Positions 42,138 through 53,716 are shown, counted from the first letter of the stretch. The stretch: DNA of 64,000 bases from Liquidambar formosana (GCA_039720395.1 CM077828.1:26640717-26704716); one strand, 5' to 3'. Notes: generated by a model from the letters alone, not told the origin. A program made the numbers and translations.

Positions 42138-42733
42138 GAATTCTAGCTAGCTACCTGTTGTTTTTTCTCTTTAAGACTTTAGCCCTTTAATTTAGTCAAG
42201 GAAATAATGGCATGTTTTACTGCCTGGTTTGTTATTCGGGCATTATATATTATTTTTCATAGTTTTATTATTTTATTATTATAATTAAATTTTAAAAATT
42301 TATTTATTATTTACATTTAGCCTACATCTATTTAAAAGAATTTATTTTCAAATCATCTAAAATTTACCACCGACTTTGTAATTTAAGTGATATCTCTTTC
42401 CTTCCTACTTAGAGAGGGAGGCAACGGTTGACAAATATATAAACGAAAAGAAAGAAAAAAAAAGGTTAAACTGCATGGTAACAGTTAATCTATGGAGGAC
42501 GTGCAGGTTGATAAATTTTGAGATTTTATTTATTATTTTTTCTAGTACCAAATAACCACAACAATCCATGAAAGAAAAACACCCAAACTTTTGCCCCAAA
42601 ATGTGGGCAAATGAGCAATGCTACTACATCCATTGGATTAATCTATAGGTTAATTTGATTTACTGGGACTCAATTTTTCTATTTATTGTAAGTATGACAT
42701 AGGCACATCAGTCGGTAAATCAAATTGGTATAC

Positions 42734-44515
42734 TCAGCATTCTCCTGGGCGAAGAGTTGAACTCACCCTTTCACCACACACCAAATCAATGAGTTGGTTT
42801 AACGTTGTCCAAGACGAGCCACCTTCTTCCATTGCACTACAAGCAGCTTCTTTCACCTCCTTGACCTTCTTCCTCACCTCTTTCCCCTTCTCTCCATTCA
42901 TTAGCTCAATCACCATCCTCTCCACCTCCTCCGACCTCACAAACCCACGTACCGACCCATTGCTCGGCATAATTCTCAATCCAATGCCAATCTCCTCCTC
43001 CACCATCCTTGCATTCAAGTGCTGCTCTGCCATTAATGGCAACGCTAAGATCGGTACGCCTTTACAAAAACTCTCCATCACTGAGTTCCAGCCGCAGTGA
43101 CTCAAGAATCCACCAATGGCCTTGTGTCCAAGTATTTCCATTTGATCCACCCATTCCCTCACAATTATTCCTCTATCCTTCACCCTCTCTTCAAACCCTT
43201 TTAAGAATTGCAATCCTTTTGCGCTCAACACCCACAAGAAACTCACCTCTGATTTTTCCAAGCCTTCCGCGATTTCCTGCAATTGTTCCGGCGATACCTG
43301 GTGGAAAAAAACAATTGTGAATAATTAAATAACATAACAAATAAAATATTTGCAAATAATGAAACTAAATCTAGATGCCAATTGGTTGAAAGTTTTCTGA
43401 TTAAAATAAAAATAAAAATTTTGGTTGAAACGTTTTAAAAATTCCCAACATTACCTCTGCCTGAGAGCCGAATGCCACATACAAGATGAGTTTCCCTTCA
43501 GCCAGTTTTGTGTCGAGCCATTGCACCCATGTTGGCTTTTGGGGGGATTGGATTTTGGATGGCTCGGCCAGGAAGAGTGGTCCAACACACCAAGCTCTAG
43601 GTCCAATCTTCTGGTTCCAGTAATCATTAAACCTTGGTTCCAACTCATAGAAGCTATTGACCACCATACCATGGCTCTTAAAATTTGCATTGCAAACCTC
43701 AGTGACAAACTCGGAGGGTGCACCTTTAGGTTCAAATTCACTGAAGGGTGGTTCAAAGTCGTTTCTTGTAAGCTTTATCTGAGGGAAGCTTGGAACCGAG
43801 AAGGACTCATCATATGAACTAATCCCTGCATGCAGTGACAGAGTTAGGAACTTAGTTTAGAGGAGAAAAAATATTTCCTATTTTCTTTTTTAAAAGAAAA
43901 AACGTACGTGACAGATGGAAAAATAAATAAAGGAGTTGAAAAAAATTGAAAAATTTTAAGGTATAAAAGAGGGGAAAAAAAATTCAGGGGAGGCAACTGT
44001 CCCCTACACCCATGAAGGCATGAAGCTTCATCCTTGCCTGCATGTGGACGTTCTCGAGTCATGATTTCGCAGAGAGTCATGGCGTAGTTGCTCATTCCAT
44101 AGAATACAAGTCTAGGAATACCCAGTTTGTCGGCCGAGTGCTGAGTCCATCCAAGGAATCCATCGGAGATTATGCAGTGAACGGTTGGGAGAGTCTCGAT
44201 TGCTCGTTCGAAGTGGGGTTGGATCAGTTTGGTGGCGTTGACAAACGGAAAAAAGGCGGACATGGACGGCAACTTGTCTGTGCTTTCGACTCCAGGAGGG
44301 ACCCCAGGGATTTTTTCCGGGAAAGGAAGGTCAATTATCGAGATGTTGGTGTTTTTGAGAGAGTTAGTAATGGATGGAGAGTTCACCGGAGTGGTGAAGA
44401 TGGTGACGGATATGTTGCGGCGGTGGAGGAGGCGAGCAAGGTGGAGGAGAGGGATGGTGTGGCCTTGGGACATGAAAGGAAAGAGGATGAAGTGAGGGAA
44501 TGAAACAGCAGCCAT
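42734..44515 (-). CDS. UGT90A: UGT90A-like UDP-glucosyltransferase (UGT-C)
   Basis: Three exons, 44038-44515, 43455-43825 and 42734-43297, give 470 residues nearly identical to UGT-B (for example APV/AAV at the start, ENIPEVP/EKIPGVP). Catalytic His and Asp, PSPG box and SQAE|VSPEQ intron are all kept. Intron 1 (43826-44037) is the same hAT-like element as in UGT-B, with GC donor and AG acceptor. All three exon lengths equal those of UGT-B (478, 371, 564), so indels between the genes lie only in introns, which is consistent with selection or recent duplication. TATA motif at about 44556. Confidence 0.93.
43833..44036 (-). mobile_element. 204-bp hAT-like MITE acting as intron 1 of UGT-C
   Basis: Same insertion as in UGT-B, flanked by CCTGCATG (43825-43832, 44037-44044) and 8 bp shorter through small indels in the A-rich centre. 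Termini and splice motifs are unchanged. Confidence 0.85.
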
Positions 44516-44555
44516 GTTGATGTGCTGTCCGTCAATCTTTTCTTGGTTTCCTTGC

Positions 44556-44642
44556 CATTTATAGTAGGGTGAGTCAATGCTCACACCATCTCCACCGGTG
44601 CACTCCTATAACCCCCATCATTTACACGAGAGTGCACAGGTG
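44556..44642 (-). promoter_or_regulatory. UGT-C promoter: TATA box and upstream inverted repeat
   Basis: CTATAAATGG at about 44555-44564. CACCGGTGCACTC faces GAGTGCACAGGTG just upstream, as in UGT-B. Confidence 0.55.
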
Positions 44643-44783
44643 AGTCACGGTTTTGGGTTTTTTTTTTCCTTTCTTTTTTTTTTTTTTCGTCACACGATGT
44701 CATTTACGCGTATTTCTAAGCCATCATGCCATAGGCGATTTACAGGTTGGAAGAAACGGTTTGTGGCTTTTATAGTTTTATTT

Positions 44784-45031
44784 AACTATTGATACTTCCG
44801 GGAAAAGATGCGTTGATATGGGGAATTCTAGAGTACTCAATGAGTAGTTTAAAAAAAAAAAGATATCATATTATAGTATGGAAATCAATCACATTATGTG
44901 ATAATTTAACTATTGATACTTCCGGGAAAAGATACGTTGATATGGGGAATTCTAGGGTACTCAATGAGTAGTTTAAAGAAAAAAAAGATATCATATTATA
45001 GTATGGAAATCAATCACATTATGTGACAACT
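44784..45031. repeat. 124-bp tandem duplication, unit 2 only
   Basis: AACTATTGATACTTCCGGGA begins at 44784 and again at 44908, and the following 100 or so bases repeat with few differences. Units 1 and 3 have one copy. Confidence 0.85.
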
Positions 45032-45119
45032 TAACTACATTAAAAAGTACACATATTAAATAATGTAATCAATTATCTCATAATATTATCGGTTATCATT
45101 GTTTTTACATTGTAGCACA

Positions 45120-46273
45120 CAGGGATAGAATCAGGATATTATCTTGGGGGTGGCCAAAATATGAATTAAAAAAAAATTTATCATTCAAGTATGAGAATCA
45201 TGTTAAGATTCAAGATTGAATTAATACATTGAAAGAGAGGTAAACAACTAACTTTACTTATAGTTATCAAAAACCATAAAATAAAAAAAATAAAAGATAA
45301 AATAAAAAGAAAAGAAGAAGAAGAAGAAAAGGGGTTGATGGTTGCAATTAATCTGATGAAGAAGAGAGGTAAACAATTGGACCTCGTTTTGGTGACCACT
45401 TCGCAATGTAATACCATAAAAAACACAATTGATTAGGGTTGCTCACGGGTCGGTTTGGGTCGGGTTAGGGGTTCATCCGCAACCCACCTACAACTTATCG
45501 AGTGAACTAAATTTCCACCCACATCCGCCCACATGATTGGGCGGTTTTAACCCACAAACCATGCGGATTGGTGGGTGGGTTGCGGGTGGATTGGTGGATT
45601 TAAGTTTAGCTAGGCCTTGCTTTACTTTTTAAAAATCCATCCATTCTATTTTGAATTTTTGAGGGCTTTCATACTACATTTCAATTATTATAAATATTGT
45701 TTTGGTCAAAACAAGTCATACAAATTACAAAATAACAATTAACTTGGGAAAAAAATAAAATTAAACAAGCATAAATATAAAAACAAAAAGATAAAAGACT
45801 TCACAATGCAAAAAACTGATTCAATATCGGTAAGAGATAAGGCCATCCTCCATTTTCCATGTGTCCAATGTAATATGAAGAACCAATGAAACATTGCCAC
45901 GTGTATAATATAATAAAGTATAAAAATATGTGGGCGGGTAGGTTTTAATCGGTTTTTATATTTCAAAACCGCAACCACCCACGAAACCGCAAAAAAATAA
46001 AATTCTAAATCGCTACCGGCCGCCCACCCTATCGGTTGAAACTGCCCAATGCCTTCGGGTTGGGTCGGATTGGGTGGTTTTTGCGGGTCTAGCGGGTGAG
46101 TGAGCACCCCTACAATTGATAGTCTTTTGTAGTAAGTTGATAATCAATGTGTAACAAGTTAGCAGGGAAAACCTTTTCTTGGTATTAGATTGGAAAGTGA
46201 TCACAAAAATGTGCTTTAGTAGGCAATTTTGTAGAAGTTGGGGGTGGCCATGGCCCCCCGGACTTGGTTGTGG
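45120..46273. mobile_element. hAT-like element (homologue of 33937-34397) with a nested insertion
   Basis: Ends CAGGGATAGAATCAGG and the inverse of GGTTCGTCTTAG; interrupted by the element at 45434-46112. Confidence 0.6.
45434..46112. mobile_element. Nested hAT-like element with 8-bp duplication
   Basis: 679 bp with ends TAGGGTTGCTCAC and the inverse of GTGAGCACCCCTA, flanked by CAATTGAT (45426-45433, 46113-46120). Subterminal GGGTCGGTTTGGGTCGGGTT and GGGTTGGGTCGGATTGGG stretches. Units 1 and 3 lack it (about 34222 and 50055). Confidence 0.83.
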
Positions 46274-46939
46274 TTCGTCTTAGGCAGCACAGTACCCCAT
46301 TTTTTTTCTCAGGGGTACCATAGAATTTTCCTTTGAGTCTTGGACGGTGGGGTGGTAGTCCTATTAACTATGAGTCTACTATTAGGTTTAATAGCAGGGT
46401 TTTTTTCTTTTTAAAAAAAGTGTACCCAATTAATTATAAAGAAATACTAATCACAATTGATCCAATACTTGCCACACATATCAATCGCAATCACCATGGT
46501 GGGATCAAGAAGAATGTTCCTCCAACATTGACTCCTCTCAGTACAGCTTGCTAGTAAATCTATGACTTGCCTTCCCAACTGTGAATAATATTAAATCACG
46601 CACTATTCGTCCTATACCCTTTACGACCCAAAACAAGTTGATTTCAGCACAAGCGCATACAACTATAAAAGGCTGGCTCTCTTTCTTTGAAGGTCCAAAA
46701 AAAAATATAAAAAAGGGTAGAATCGTACGTACACCCTTTTTTCTCTTTTATTTTATGCTTTTGGACATATTCAAGATGGACCCTCCTACGTGATGCTCAA
46801 GAAGAACGTTACAAAAAGTAATGGCGTCATTCATTAATGATTATTCAATGGAAATTACTCCTAAAAGATTAGAGTATAATATTAAGGCACAAATTTATAA
46901 GCTTAAATATAAAATTTCAAGATAAACCTAAACTACACC

Positions 46940-47110
46940 ATGAGTTCATATAGCTACGTATATTAACAAGATTAATGTGATAATAATGGTTCAGGTTGGG
47001 AAGTTCCACATCCCATATCATTTAAATATAAAAAGTTTATATGGCTTAATATATCTGTATGGGTCCTCCACCTAATAATTTAGGTTTTTAGGTTAGAAAC
47101 TTAACATAGT
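46940..47110. mobile_element. LTR-like remnant with degenerate primer-binding site, copy a
   Basis: GGTTGGGAAGTTCCACATCC, GTATGGGTCCTCCACCTAAT and AACTTAACATAGTATCGAAA follow the layout of many plant LTRs, which end shortly before TGGTATCAGAGC. It abuts the truncated Atos-like exon. No internal coding part. Duplicated at 50905-51070. Confidence 0.4.
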
Positions 47111-47165
47111 ATCGAAACCCGTTATTGTCGTTAGGGCTATTTCGTATACGAGTCCGTTCACTCAA

Positions 47166-48470
47166 ATCATAATTGCAGAAGAAGGTGTAAATAGTCGTCT
47201 TTTCAGGATTGCTGAGAACCTGCACAAAGCATTTTGGATTGTCAAATATAAGACAGCCATCTCGTAAAAGATATTAAAAAACTTGAAACTCTGAAACTGT
47301 GGTTATTACAAGTATAACAAAAATAAGAGGCAATTACAGGCAAAACCCAAAACGTTTGAATTACTGACACATTGTCAAACAACATTTAAACATCTGTCTA
47401 AGACTTGATAGCATTATATCCATGTAAGAATTGCCATATGCTTAATCAATAAAGACAAAAAAGAAAATGGAAAGAGGGATTTTATATCAATAGAGGAAAT
47501 AAGGAGGCTCTAGTTATAAATTAAGACAAAAATTTAAAGGTACTAAGTTGATTACCAATAGATTCGGCCAAAAAACCAAGTACCAGTTGTATGCACCCTT
47601 CTATAGGTATACGCAGGCGGCTTTTTTCTGCTCGCGACTCATCAATGCTGAGGCTCCTCCTCATTGTTGGGCCTCTAGACTTGTTTGACAGCACATTTCC
47701 AGCAAGATCTATTGATGAATAGTACAGTATGCAATTGTCTCCATCCACACTAGTTACTGCAAACGGGAGTTTTTGGGATTGCGGTGAAAATTTTCCTCCA
47801 GTGACATTAAGAACAGCCAGGAAACCATCAATTCTCTGCATATAAGAATATCACAAATAAGGAGTTGAAAGGAAAAAATGACACTAAAAAATAAATAAAT
47901 AAATAAGAAAAATACGGTTCAAGGACCAGATTAGTTATCAAAAGATTTGAATATACACCTGACTAATTTTCCCAGATGACAACCGACCAGACATCAAAGA
48001 CTCCTCAAATGAACCCACCAAGGACCTTCTAACAGGCAGTCCACTCTGAGTTCTAAACGACTTGGCACATTGAGGAGTAAGGTTTGAATCCTGACCCCAA
48101 TGTCGATCTATGCCAGTGGTACTTTCAGGGGTACACAGGTCAAGATTTTTCTGAAGAATGCCAAAATCTTGCAATGATTTGCTAGCCATCCTGAAGTCCT
48201 CTTCACTCCGGGAAGATAAAATGTCAGAGACAGTTCTATCAAGCGACCGTTCCACATCCTTTAATGTCAAACAGTCATCGATCATCTAACTCTTTCCTAA
48301 TATCCCTGCATCCTCCCACAATTTTCATTCTTTCATGAAATTTGGACCAAAAGGAGACAAAGACAGTGGAGGTGAGCCACCTTTTGTGGAGATGCGGTTA
48401 TTGCCTCAGTTGGGGACCTTCCCTTTGCCGCTTCTCCAAAGTAATCTAATCCAGGTGAAGATAAAGGGTA
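47166..48470 (-). pseudogene. Atos/FAM214-like gene fragment, copy a
   Basis: Exons at about 47959-48300, 47584-47835 and 47166-47220. Recognisable are SLVGSFEESLMSGRLSSGKI, then RIDGFLAVLNVTGGKFSPQS and LPFAVTSVDGDN, then RIPIEGCIQL joining VLSNPEKT. This is the Atos-like conserved domain (DUF4210) and the start of the adjoining Chromosome_seg-type domain. Splice sites are kept (CAG|GTGTAT, CTG|GTACTT). It is broken by a 4-bp insertion (GATCGATG) in the first exon relative to copy b, by an upstream frameshift shared with copy b, and by loss of everything after DLS. Nuclear regulatory roles are known for animal Atos; the plant role is unclear to me. Confidence 0.75.
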
Positions 48471-48497
48471 ATGCACCTAAAATTAGCCCTCCTGCCT

Positions 48498-48616
48498 AAT
48501 CTCCTGGTACCAAGAGATTATATAAAAAGAAACAAAAAATATTATATAGTCTCTTGGTACCAAGAGATTCTATAAAAAGAAATGAAAAAAATAGTCTCTT
48601 GGTGCCAAGAGATTAT
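48498..48616. repeat. Three copies of a ~20-bp palindrome at ~48-bp spacing, copy a
   Basis: TCTCYTGGTACCAAGAGATT at about 48501, TCTCTTGGTACCAAGAGATT at 48552 and TCTCTTGGTGCCAAGAGATT at 48595, separated by A-rich spacers. Each is self-complementary apart from single changes. Duplicated in unit 3. Confidence 0.8.
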
Positions 48617-48759
48617 TTGTACCAACAACTTTGGCGGTCTGCTCAAACAGAAACCAAAAGACAATTGGTAGTCATTGCAATAATGACAATATTTGTGACT
48701 TAGATCCTATCTCCTAACCAAACACAATAAAAGGCGTGGCCATATTCAAGTTACTATTG

Positions 48760-49285
48760 TATTCAACTGTCCCCCACACCCATGAAGGCATGAAGCTACA
48801 TCCTTGCCTGCATGTGGACGTTCTCGAGTCATGATTTCGCAGAGAGTCATGGCGTAGTTGCTCATTCCATAGAATACAAATCTAGGAATACCCAGTTTGT
48901 CGGCTGAGTGCTGAGTCCATCCAAGGAATCCATCGGAGATTATGCAGTGAACGGTTGGGAGAGTCTCGATTGCTCGTTCGAAGTGGGGTTGGATCAGTTT
49001 GGTGGCGTTGACAAACGGAAAAAAGGCGGACATGGACGGCAACTTGTCTGTGCTTTCGACTCCAAGAGGGACCCCAGGGATGTTTTCCGGGAAAGGAAGG
49101 TCAATTATCGAGATGTTGGTGTTTTTGAGAGAGTTAGTAATGGATGGAGAGTTCACCGGAGTGGTGAAGATGGTGACGGATATGTTGCGGCGGTGGAGGA
49201 GGCGAGCAAGGTGGAGGAGAGGGATGGTGTGGCCTTGGGACATGAAAGGAAAGAGGATGAAGTGAGGGAATGAAACAGCAGGCAT
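48760..49285 (-). pseudogene. UGT90A-like gene, exon 1 only (UGT-D)
   Basis: Exon 1 (48808-49285, start MPAVSFPHF) is open and has the same 478-bp length as in UGT-B/C, with catalytic His and Asp. The intronic MITE is cut off at about 48759, and Atos-side DNA follows. Exons 2 and 3 with the PSPG box are missing, so no active glucosyltransferase can be made. The TATA box and a perfect CACCGGTGCACTC inverted repeat are retained, so it may still be transcribed. Confidence 0.88.
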
Positions 49286-49325
49286 GTTGATGTGCTGTCC
49301 GTCAATCTTTTCTTGGTTTCCTTGC

Positions 49326-49412
49326 CATTTATAGTAGGGTGAGTCAATGCTCACACCATCTCCACCGGTGCACTCCTAGAATCCCCATCATTTACACGAG
49401 AGTGCACCGGTG
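49326..49412 (-). promoter_or_regulatory. UGT-D promoter: TATA box and perfect inverted repeat
   Basis: CTATAAATGG at about 49325-49334. CACCGGTGCACTC (49363-49375) faces GAGTGCACCGGTG (49400-49412), 13 of 13 complementary, loop 24 bp. Confidence 0.6.
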
Positions 49413-49761
49413 AGTCACGGTTTTGGTTTTTTTTTTTTCCGTCACACGATGTCATTTTCGCGTATTTCTAAGCCATCATGCCATGGGCGAGTTACAGGTT
49501 GGAAGAAATGGTTTGTGGCTTTTATAGTTTTAATTAACTATTGATACTTTCGGGAAAAGATACGTTGATATGGGGAATTCTGAGGTACTCAATGTGTAGT
49601 TAAAAAAAAGAAAAAGAAAAAAAAAGGATATCATATTATAGTATGGAAATCAATCACATTATGTGACAACTTAACTACATTAAAAAGTACACATATTAAA
49701 TAATGTAATCAATTATCACATAATATTATCGGTTATCATTGTTTTCACATTGCAGCATTGA

Positions 49762-50224
49762 CAGGGACGGAATCAAGATATTATCTTGGGGGTGACCACA
49801 ATACGAATAAAAAAAATTTATCATTCAAGTATGAGAATCATGTTAAGATTCAAGTTTGAATTAATACATAGAATGAGAGGTATACAACTGACCTTATTTA
49901 TAGTTATCAAAAACCATAAAATAAAAAAAGAATAAAAAGAAAATAAGAAGAAGAAGAGGGGTTGATGGTAGCAATTAATTTCATGAAGAAGAGAGGTAAA
50001 CAATTGGACCTCGTTTTGGTGATCACTTCCCAATGTAATACCATAAAAAACACAATTAGTAGTCTTTTGTAGTAAGTTGATAATCAATGTGTAACAAGTT
50101 GGTAGGTAAAACTTTTTCTTGGTATTAGATTGGAAAGTGGTCACAAAAATGTACTTTAGTAGGCAATTTTGTAAAAATTGGGGGTGGCCATGGCCCCATG
50201 GGCCTGGCTGTGGTTCCATCTCTT
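49762..50224. mobile_element. hAT-like element, unit-3 homologue of 33937-34397
   Basis: Ends CAGGGACGGAATCAAG and the inverse of GGTTCCATCTCTTG, with inner GGGGGTG[GA]CC blocks. GCAGCA lies near both sides. Confidence 0.6.
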
Positions 50225-50904
50225 GCAGCACAGTACCCCATTTTTTTTCAGGGCGTACCATAGAATTTTTCTTTGAGTCTTGGAAGGTGGGGTGGTAGTC
50301 CTATTAACTACGAGTCTACGATTAGGTTTAATAGCAGGGTTTAAAAAAATAAAAAAGTGTACCCAATTAATTATAGATAAATACTAATCATAATTGATCC
50401 AATGCTTCCCACACATACCAATCACAATCACAATGGTGAGATCAACAAGAATGTTACTCCAACATTGACTCCTCTCAGTTCGGCTTGCTAGTAAAACTAT
50501 GACTTGCCTTCCCAACTGTGACTAATATTAAATCACGCACTACTCGTGTATAGCCTTTACGACCCAAAACAAGTTGATTTCAGCACACACGCATACAACT
50601 ATAAAAGGCTGGCTCTCTTTTCTTTGAAGGTCCAAAAAAAATACAAAAAAGGGTAGAATCGTACGTACACCCTTTTTTCTCTTTTATTTTATGCTTTTGG
50701 AAATTTTCAAGATGGACCCTCCTTCGTGATGTTCTAGAAGAACGTTACAAAAAGTAATGACGTCATTCATTAATGATTATTCAATGGAAATTACTCCTAA
50801 AAGATTAGAGTATAATATTAAGGCATAAATTTATAAGTTTAAATATAAAATTTCAAGACAAACCTAACCTACACCATGAGTTCATATAGTTACGTATATT
50901 AACA

Positions 50905-51070
50905 AGATTAATGTGATAATAATGGTTTAGGTTGGGAAGTCCTACATTCCATATCGTTTAAATGTAAAAAATTTATATGGCTTAATATATCTGTATGGAT
51001 CCTCCACTTAATAGCTTTGGTTTTTTGATTGAAAACTTAATATGGTATTGAAACCCATTATTGTTGTTGG
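50905..51070. mobile_element. LTR-like remnant, copy b
   Basis: Duplicate of 46940-47110 with moderate divergence. Confidence 0.4.
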
Positions 51071-51108
51071 GCCTATTTCGTATGCGAGTCCTTTGTTGTT
51101 TTTCACCT

Positions 51109-53710
51109 GACAGGTACCGACTAACATGTCACTCAAATCATAATTACAGAAGAAGGTGTGAATAGGTGTCTTTTCAGGATTGCTGAGAACCTGCACAAAG
51201 CGTTTTGGATTGTCAAATGTAAGACAGCCCCCTCGTAAAAGAGATTAGAAAACTTGAAACTCTGATACTATAGCTATTACAACTTCAGTCCCCACCCACA
51301 CCCAACTGTCCACACACACACATTATCTAGATAAATCGACCAATGATCAGTATAACAAAAATAAGAGGCAATTACAGGCAAAACCCAAAACGTTTGAATT
51401 ACTGACACATTGTCAAACAACATTTAAACATCCGTCTAAGACTTGATAGCATTATATCCACGTAAGAATTGCCTTATGCTTAATCAATAAAGACAGAAAA
51501 GAAAATGGAACGAAGGATTTTATATCAATAGAAGAAATAATGAGGCTTTAGATACCAATTAGGGGAAATTAGCAATAACCCTTATTAGGGGATTGTTTTT
51601 AACAAAAATCCCACCATAAGATTTTTTAACTCCAAAACCCCTTTTTTAAAAGATTCTTTAAGCAAAAGGAAATGTTTTTTTTAAAAATACCTGTTTCAAC
51701 CTTTTATATTTTGGGGTATGTTTCAAACCAGATTTGTAGTAGAAGTAGAAAGGAGGGGCGGGCAGAGAGAGAGCGAGAGAGAGGGGCTGTACGTGAAGAA
51801 GAAGAAGAAGAAGAACTAGATCTAGAGAGAGAGAGAGAGAAGGGCGGAAGGAAAGGGAGAGAGAGGGAGGGGCTGTGAAGATTTGGAAGATAAAGAAGAA
51901 GAAGAAGAAGAAAAAACAGATCTAGAAAAAAAAAAGCAGATTTGAAAAACAAGATTTTATATTTTAACGGCGACCGACCTCCAACTACCACCCTGCCATG
52001 GCTATCATCTTCTTCTTCTTCTTTTTTTTTTTTTTTTTTTTTTTTGTTTGTAACTTTAGATCTGTTGATTTTTGGGGGCTGCTATTGTTGTGGTTTTGTT
52101 AAAACATCAACAAAATCACTTTACTGTTGTTAGAGTATTTGAATGGCAACAGTATCAAATTGTACCAACTTGTTTATGCGACAGTATCACTTTATTGTTG
52201 GTAAGTTAATTTGTGCAATAGTATCACTTTACTGTTGGTAGTTAGTTTGTGTAACAATATCACTTTACTGTTGGTTTACTATTGTGTGCTTTGAAAAAAT
52301 TATACAGACAACAGTAAAGTGATACTATTGCAATCGAAAAATCAAAACCGAATTCATGAGTTAGAGGTCATAAATGTACGAATATACTCACTCCTTTTCG
52401 CCATTGTTACTGTTGAATCGGAACTAAAAAGGCTTCAAATCGTTGCACAAGAATGATGGAATGAACCTCCCAATTTGGTTTCTCGAGAATCCCGTGCCTT
52501 TTTCCGCTTGGAATGTCAATTTTTAGGGCATGTGTTTCGCTGTGTATAATGGTGGTCGAATTCCCTTATTTTCAACATCAATAGTCTAATGGTACGGTAT
52601 GTAAATTTGATGAAAATGAAAAATGAGGGTATTTTTGTCCGTATCGTGGTAAAAAGAGTTTTCACTAATCAGTTTCTTTTATAGGACCTATTGTTAAATT
52701 ACTCTTATACTCAGAGGTTTTGGCCAAAAATCCCTATAAATTAAGACAAAAATTTAAAGGTGCTAAGTTGATAACCAATAGATTCGGCCAAAAAACCAAC
52801 TACCAGTTGCACGCACCCTTTCATAGGTGTACGCAGGCGGCTTTTTTCTGCTCGCGACTCATCAATGCTGAGGCTCCTCCTCATTTTTGGGCCTCTAGAC
52901 TTGTTTGACAGCACATTTCCAGCAAGATCTATTGATGAATAGTACAGTAAGTAGTTGTCTCCATCCACACTAGTTACTGCAAACGGGAGTTTTTGGGATT
53001 GCGGTGAAAATTTTCCTCCAGTGACATTAAGACAGCCAGGAAACCATCAATTCTCTGCATATAAGAATATCACAAATAAGGAGTTGAAAGGAAAAAATGA
53101 CACTAAAAAATAAATAAATAAATAAGAAAAATACGGTTCAAGGACCAGATTAGTTATCAAAAGATTTGAATATACACCTGACTAATTTTCCCAGATGACA
53201 ACCGACCAGACATCAAAGACTCCTCAAATGAACCCACCAAGGACCTTCTAACAGGCAGTCCACTCTGAGTTCTAAACGACTTGGCACATTGAGGAGTAAG
53301 GTTTGAATCCTGACCCCAATGTCGATCTATGCCAGTGGTACTTTCAGGGGTACACAGGTCAAGATTTTTCTGAAGAATGCCAAAATCTTGCAATGATTTG
53401 CTAGCCATCCTGAAGTCCTCTTCACTCCGGGAAGATAAAATGTCAGAGACAGTTCTATCAAGCGACCGTTCCACATCCTTGAATGTCAAACAGTCATCAT
53501 CTAACTCTTTCCTAATATCCCTGCATCCTCCCACAATTTTCATTCTTTCATGAAATTTGGACCAAAAGGAGACAAAGACAGTGGAGGTGAGCCACCTTTT
53601 GTGGAGATGCGGTTATTGCCTCAGTTGGGGACCTTCCCTTTGCCGCTTCTCCAAAGTAATCTAATCCAGGTGAAGATAAAGGGTAATGCACCTAAAATTA
53701 GCCCTCCTGC
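51109..53710 (-). pseudogene. Atos/FAM214-like gene fragment, copy b
   Basis: Exons at about 53178-53543, 52804-53054 and 51109-51190. The first exon is open here (ELDDDCLTFKDVERSLDRTV, FRMASKSLQDFG, SLVGSFEESLMSGRL). The second has a 1-bp deletion (AAGACAGCC on the + strand where copy a has AAGAACAGCC) that breaks the frame before TGGKFSPQS. The third reads [20 protein letters not shown] then DMLVGT before the frame meets the LTR-like remnant. The intron between exons 2 and 3 carries a ~1.18 kb insertion. Upstream, GGSPPLSLSPFGPNF and KFHERMKIVGGCRD are in different frames in both copies. The original gene was therefore already broken before it was duplicated. Confidence 0.75.
51557..52735. 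mobile_element. ~1.18 kb insertion in Atos copy b, type unknown
   Basis: Absent from copy a, where AGGCTCTAGTTATAAATTAAG runs straight through at about 47505-47525. It contains a GA/GAA-rich tract (51757-51910), a T run at about 52023-52045 and three tandem copies of AGTATCACTTTACTGTTGG-like units (52180-52274). A perfect 22-bp inverted match to the middle unit (52216-52237) lies at 52309-52330. No clear terminal inverted repeat or target duplication. Not coding as far as I can see. Confidence 0.55.
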
Positions 53711-53716
53711 ATAATC

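Larger units (their letters stand above)
36182..48759. repeat. Tandem duplication unit 2 (carries F-box genes, UGT-C, Atos fragment a)
   Basis: Homologous to unit 1 as listed there. It differs by a hAT-like insertion (37168-37870), the F-box segment (38370-41247), a LINE stub (41663-41746), a foldback (41908-42137), a 124-bp internal duplication (44784-45031), a hAT-like element (45434-46112) and the Atos-like segment. 46916-48759 is repeated as 50871-53960 in unit 3. Confidence 0.85.

Noticed and set aside
51704..51991. Overlapping Glu/Arg-rich and Ser-rich open frames
   Set aside because: They arise from a GA/GAA simple repeat on both strands.
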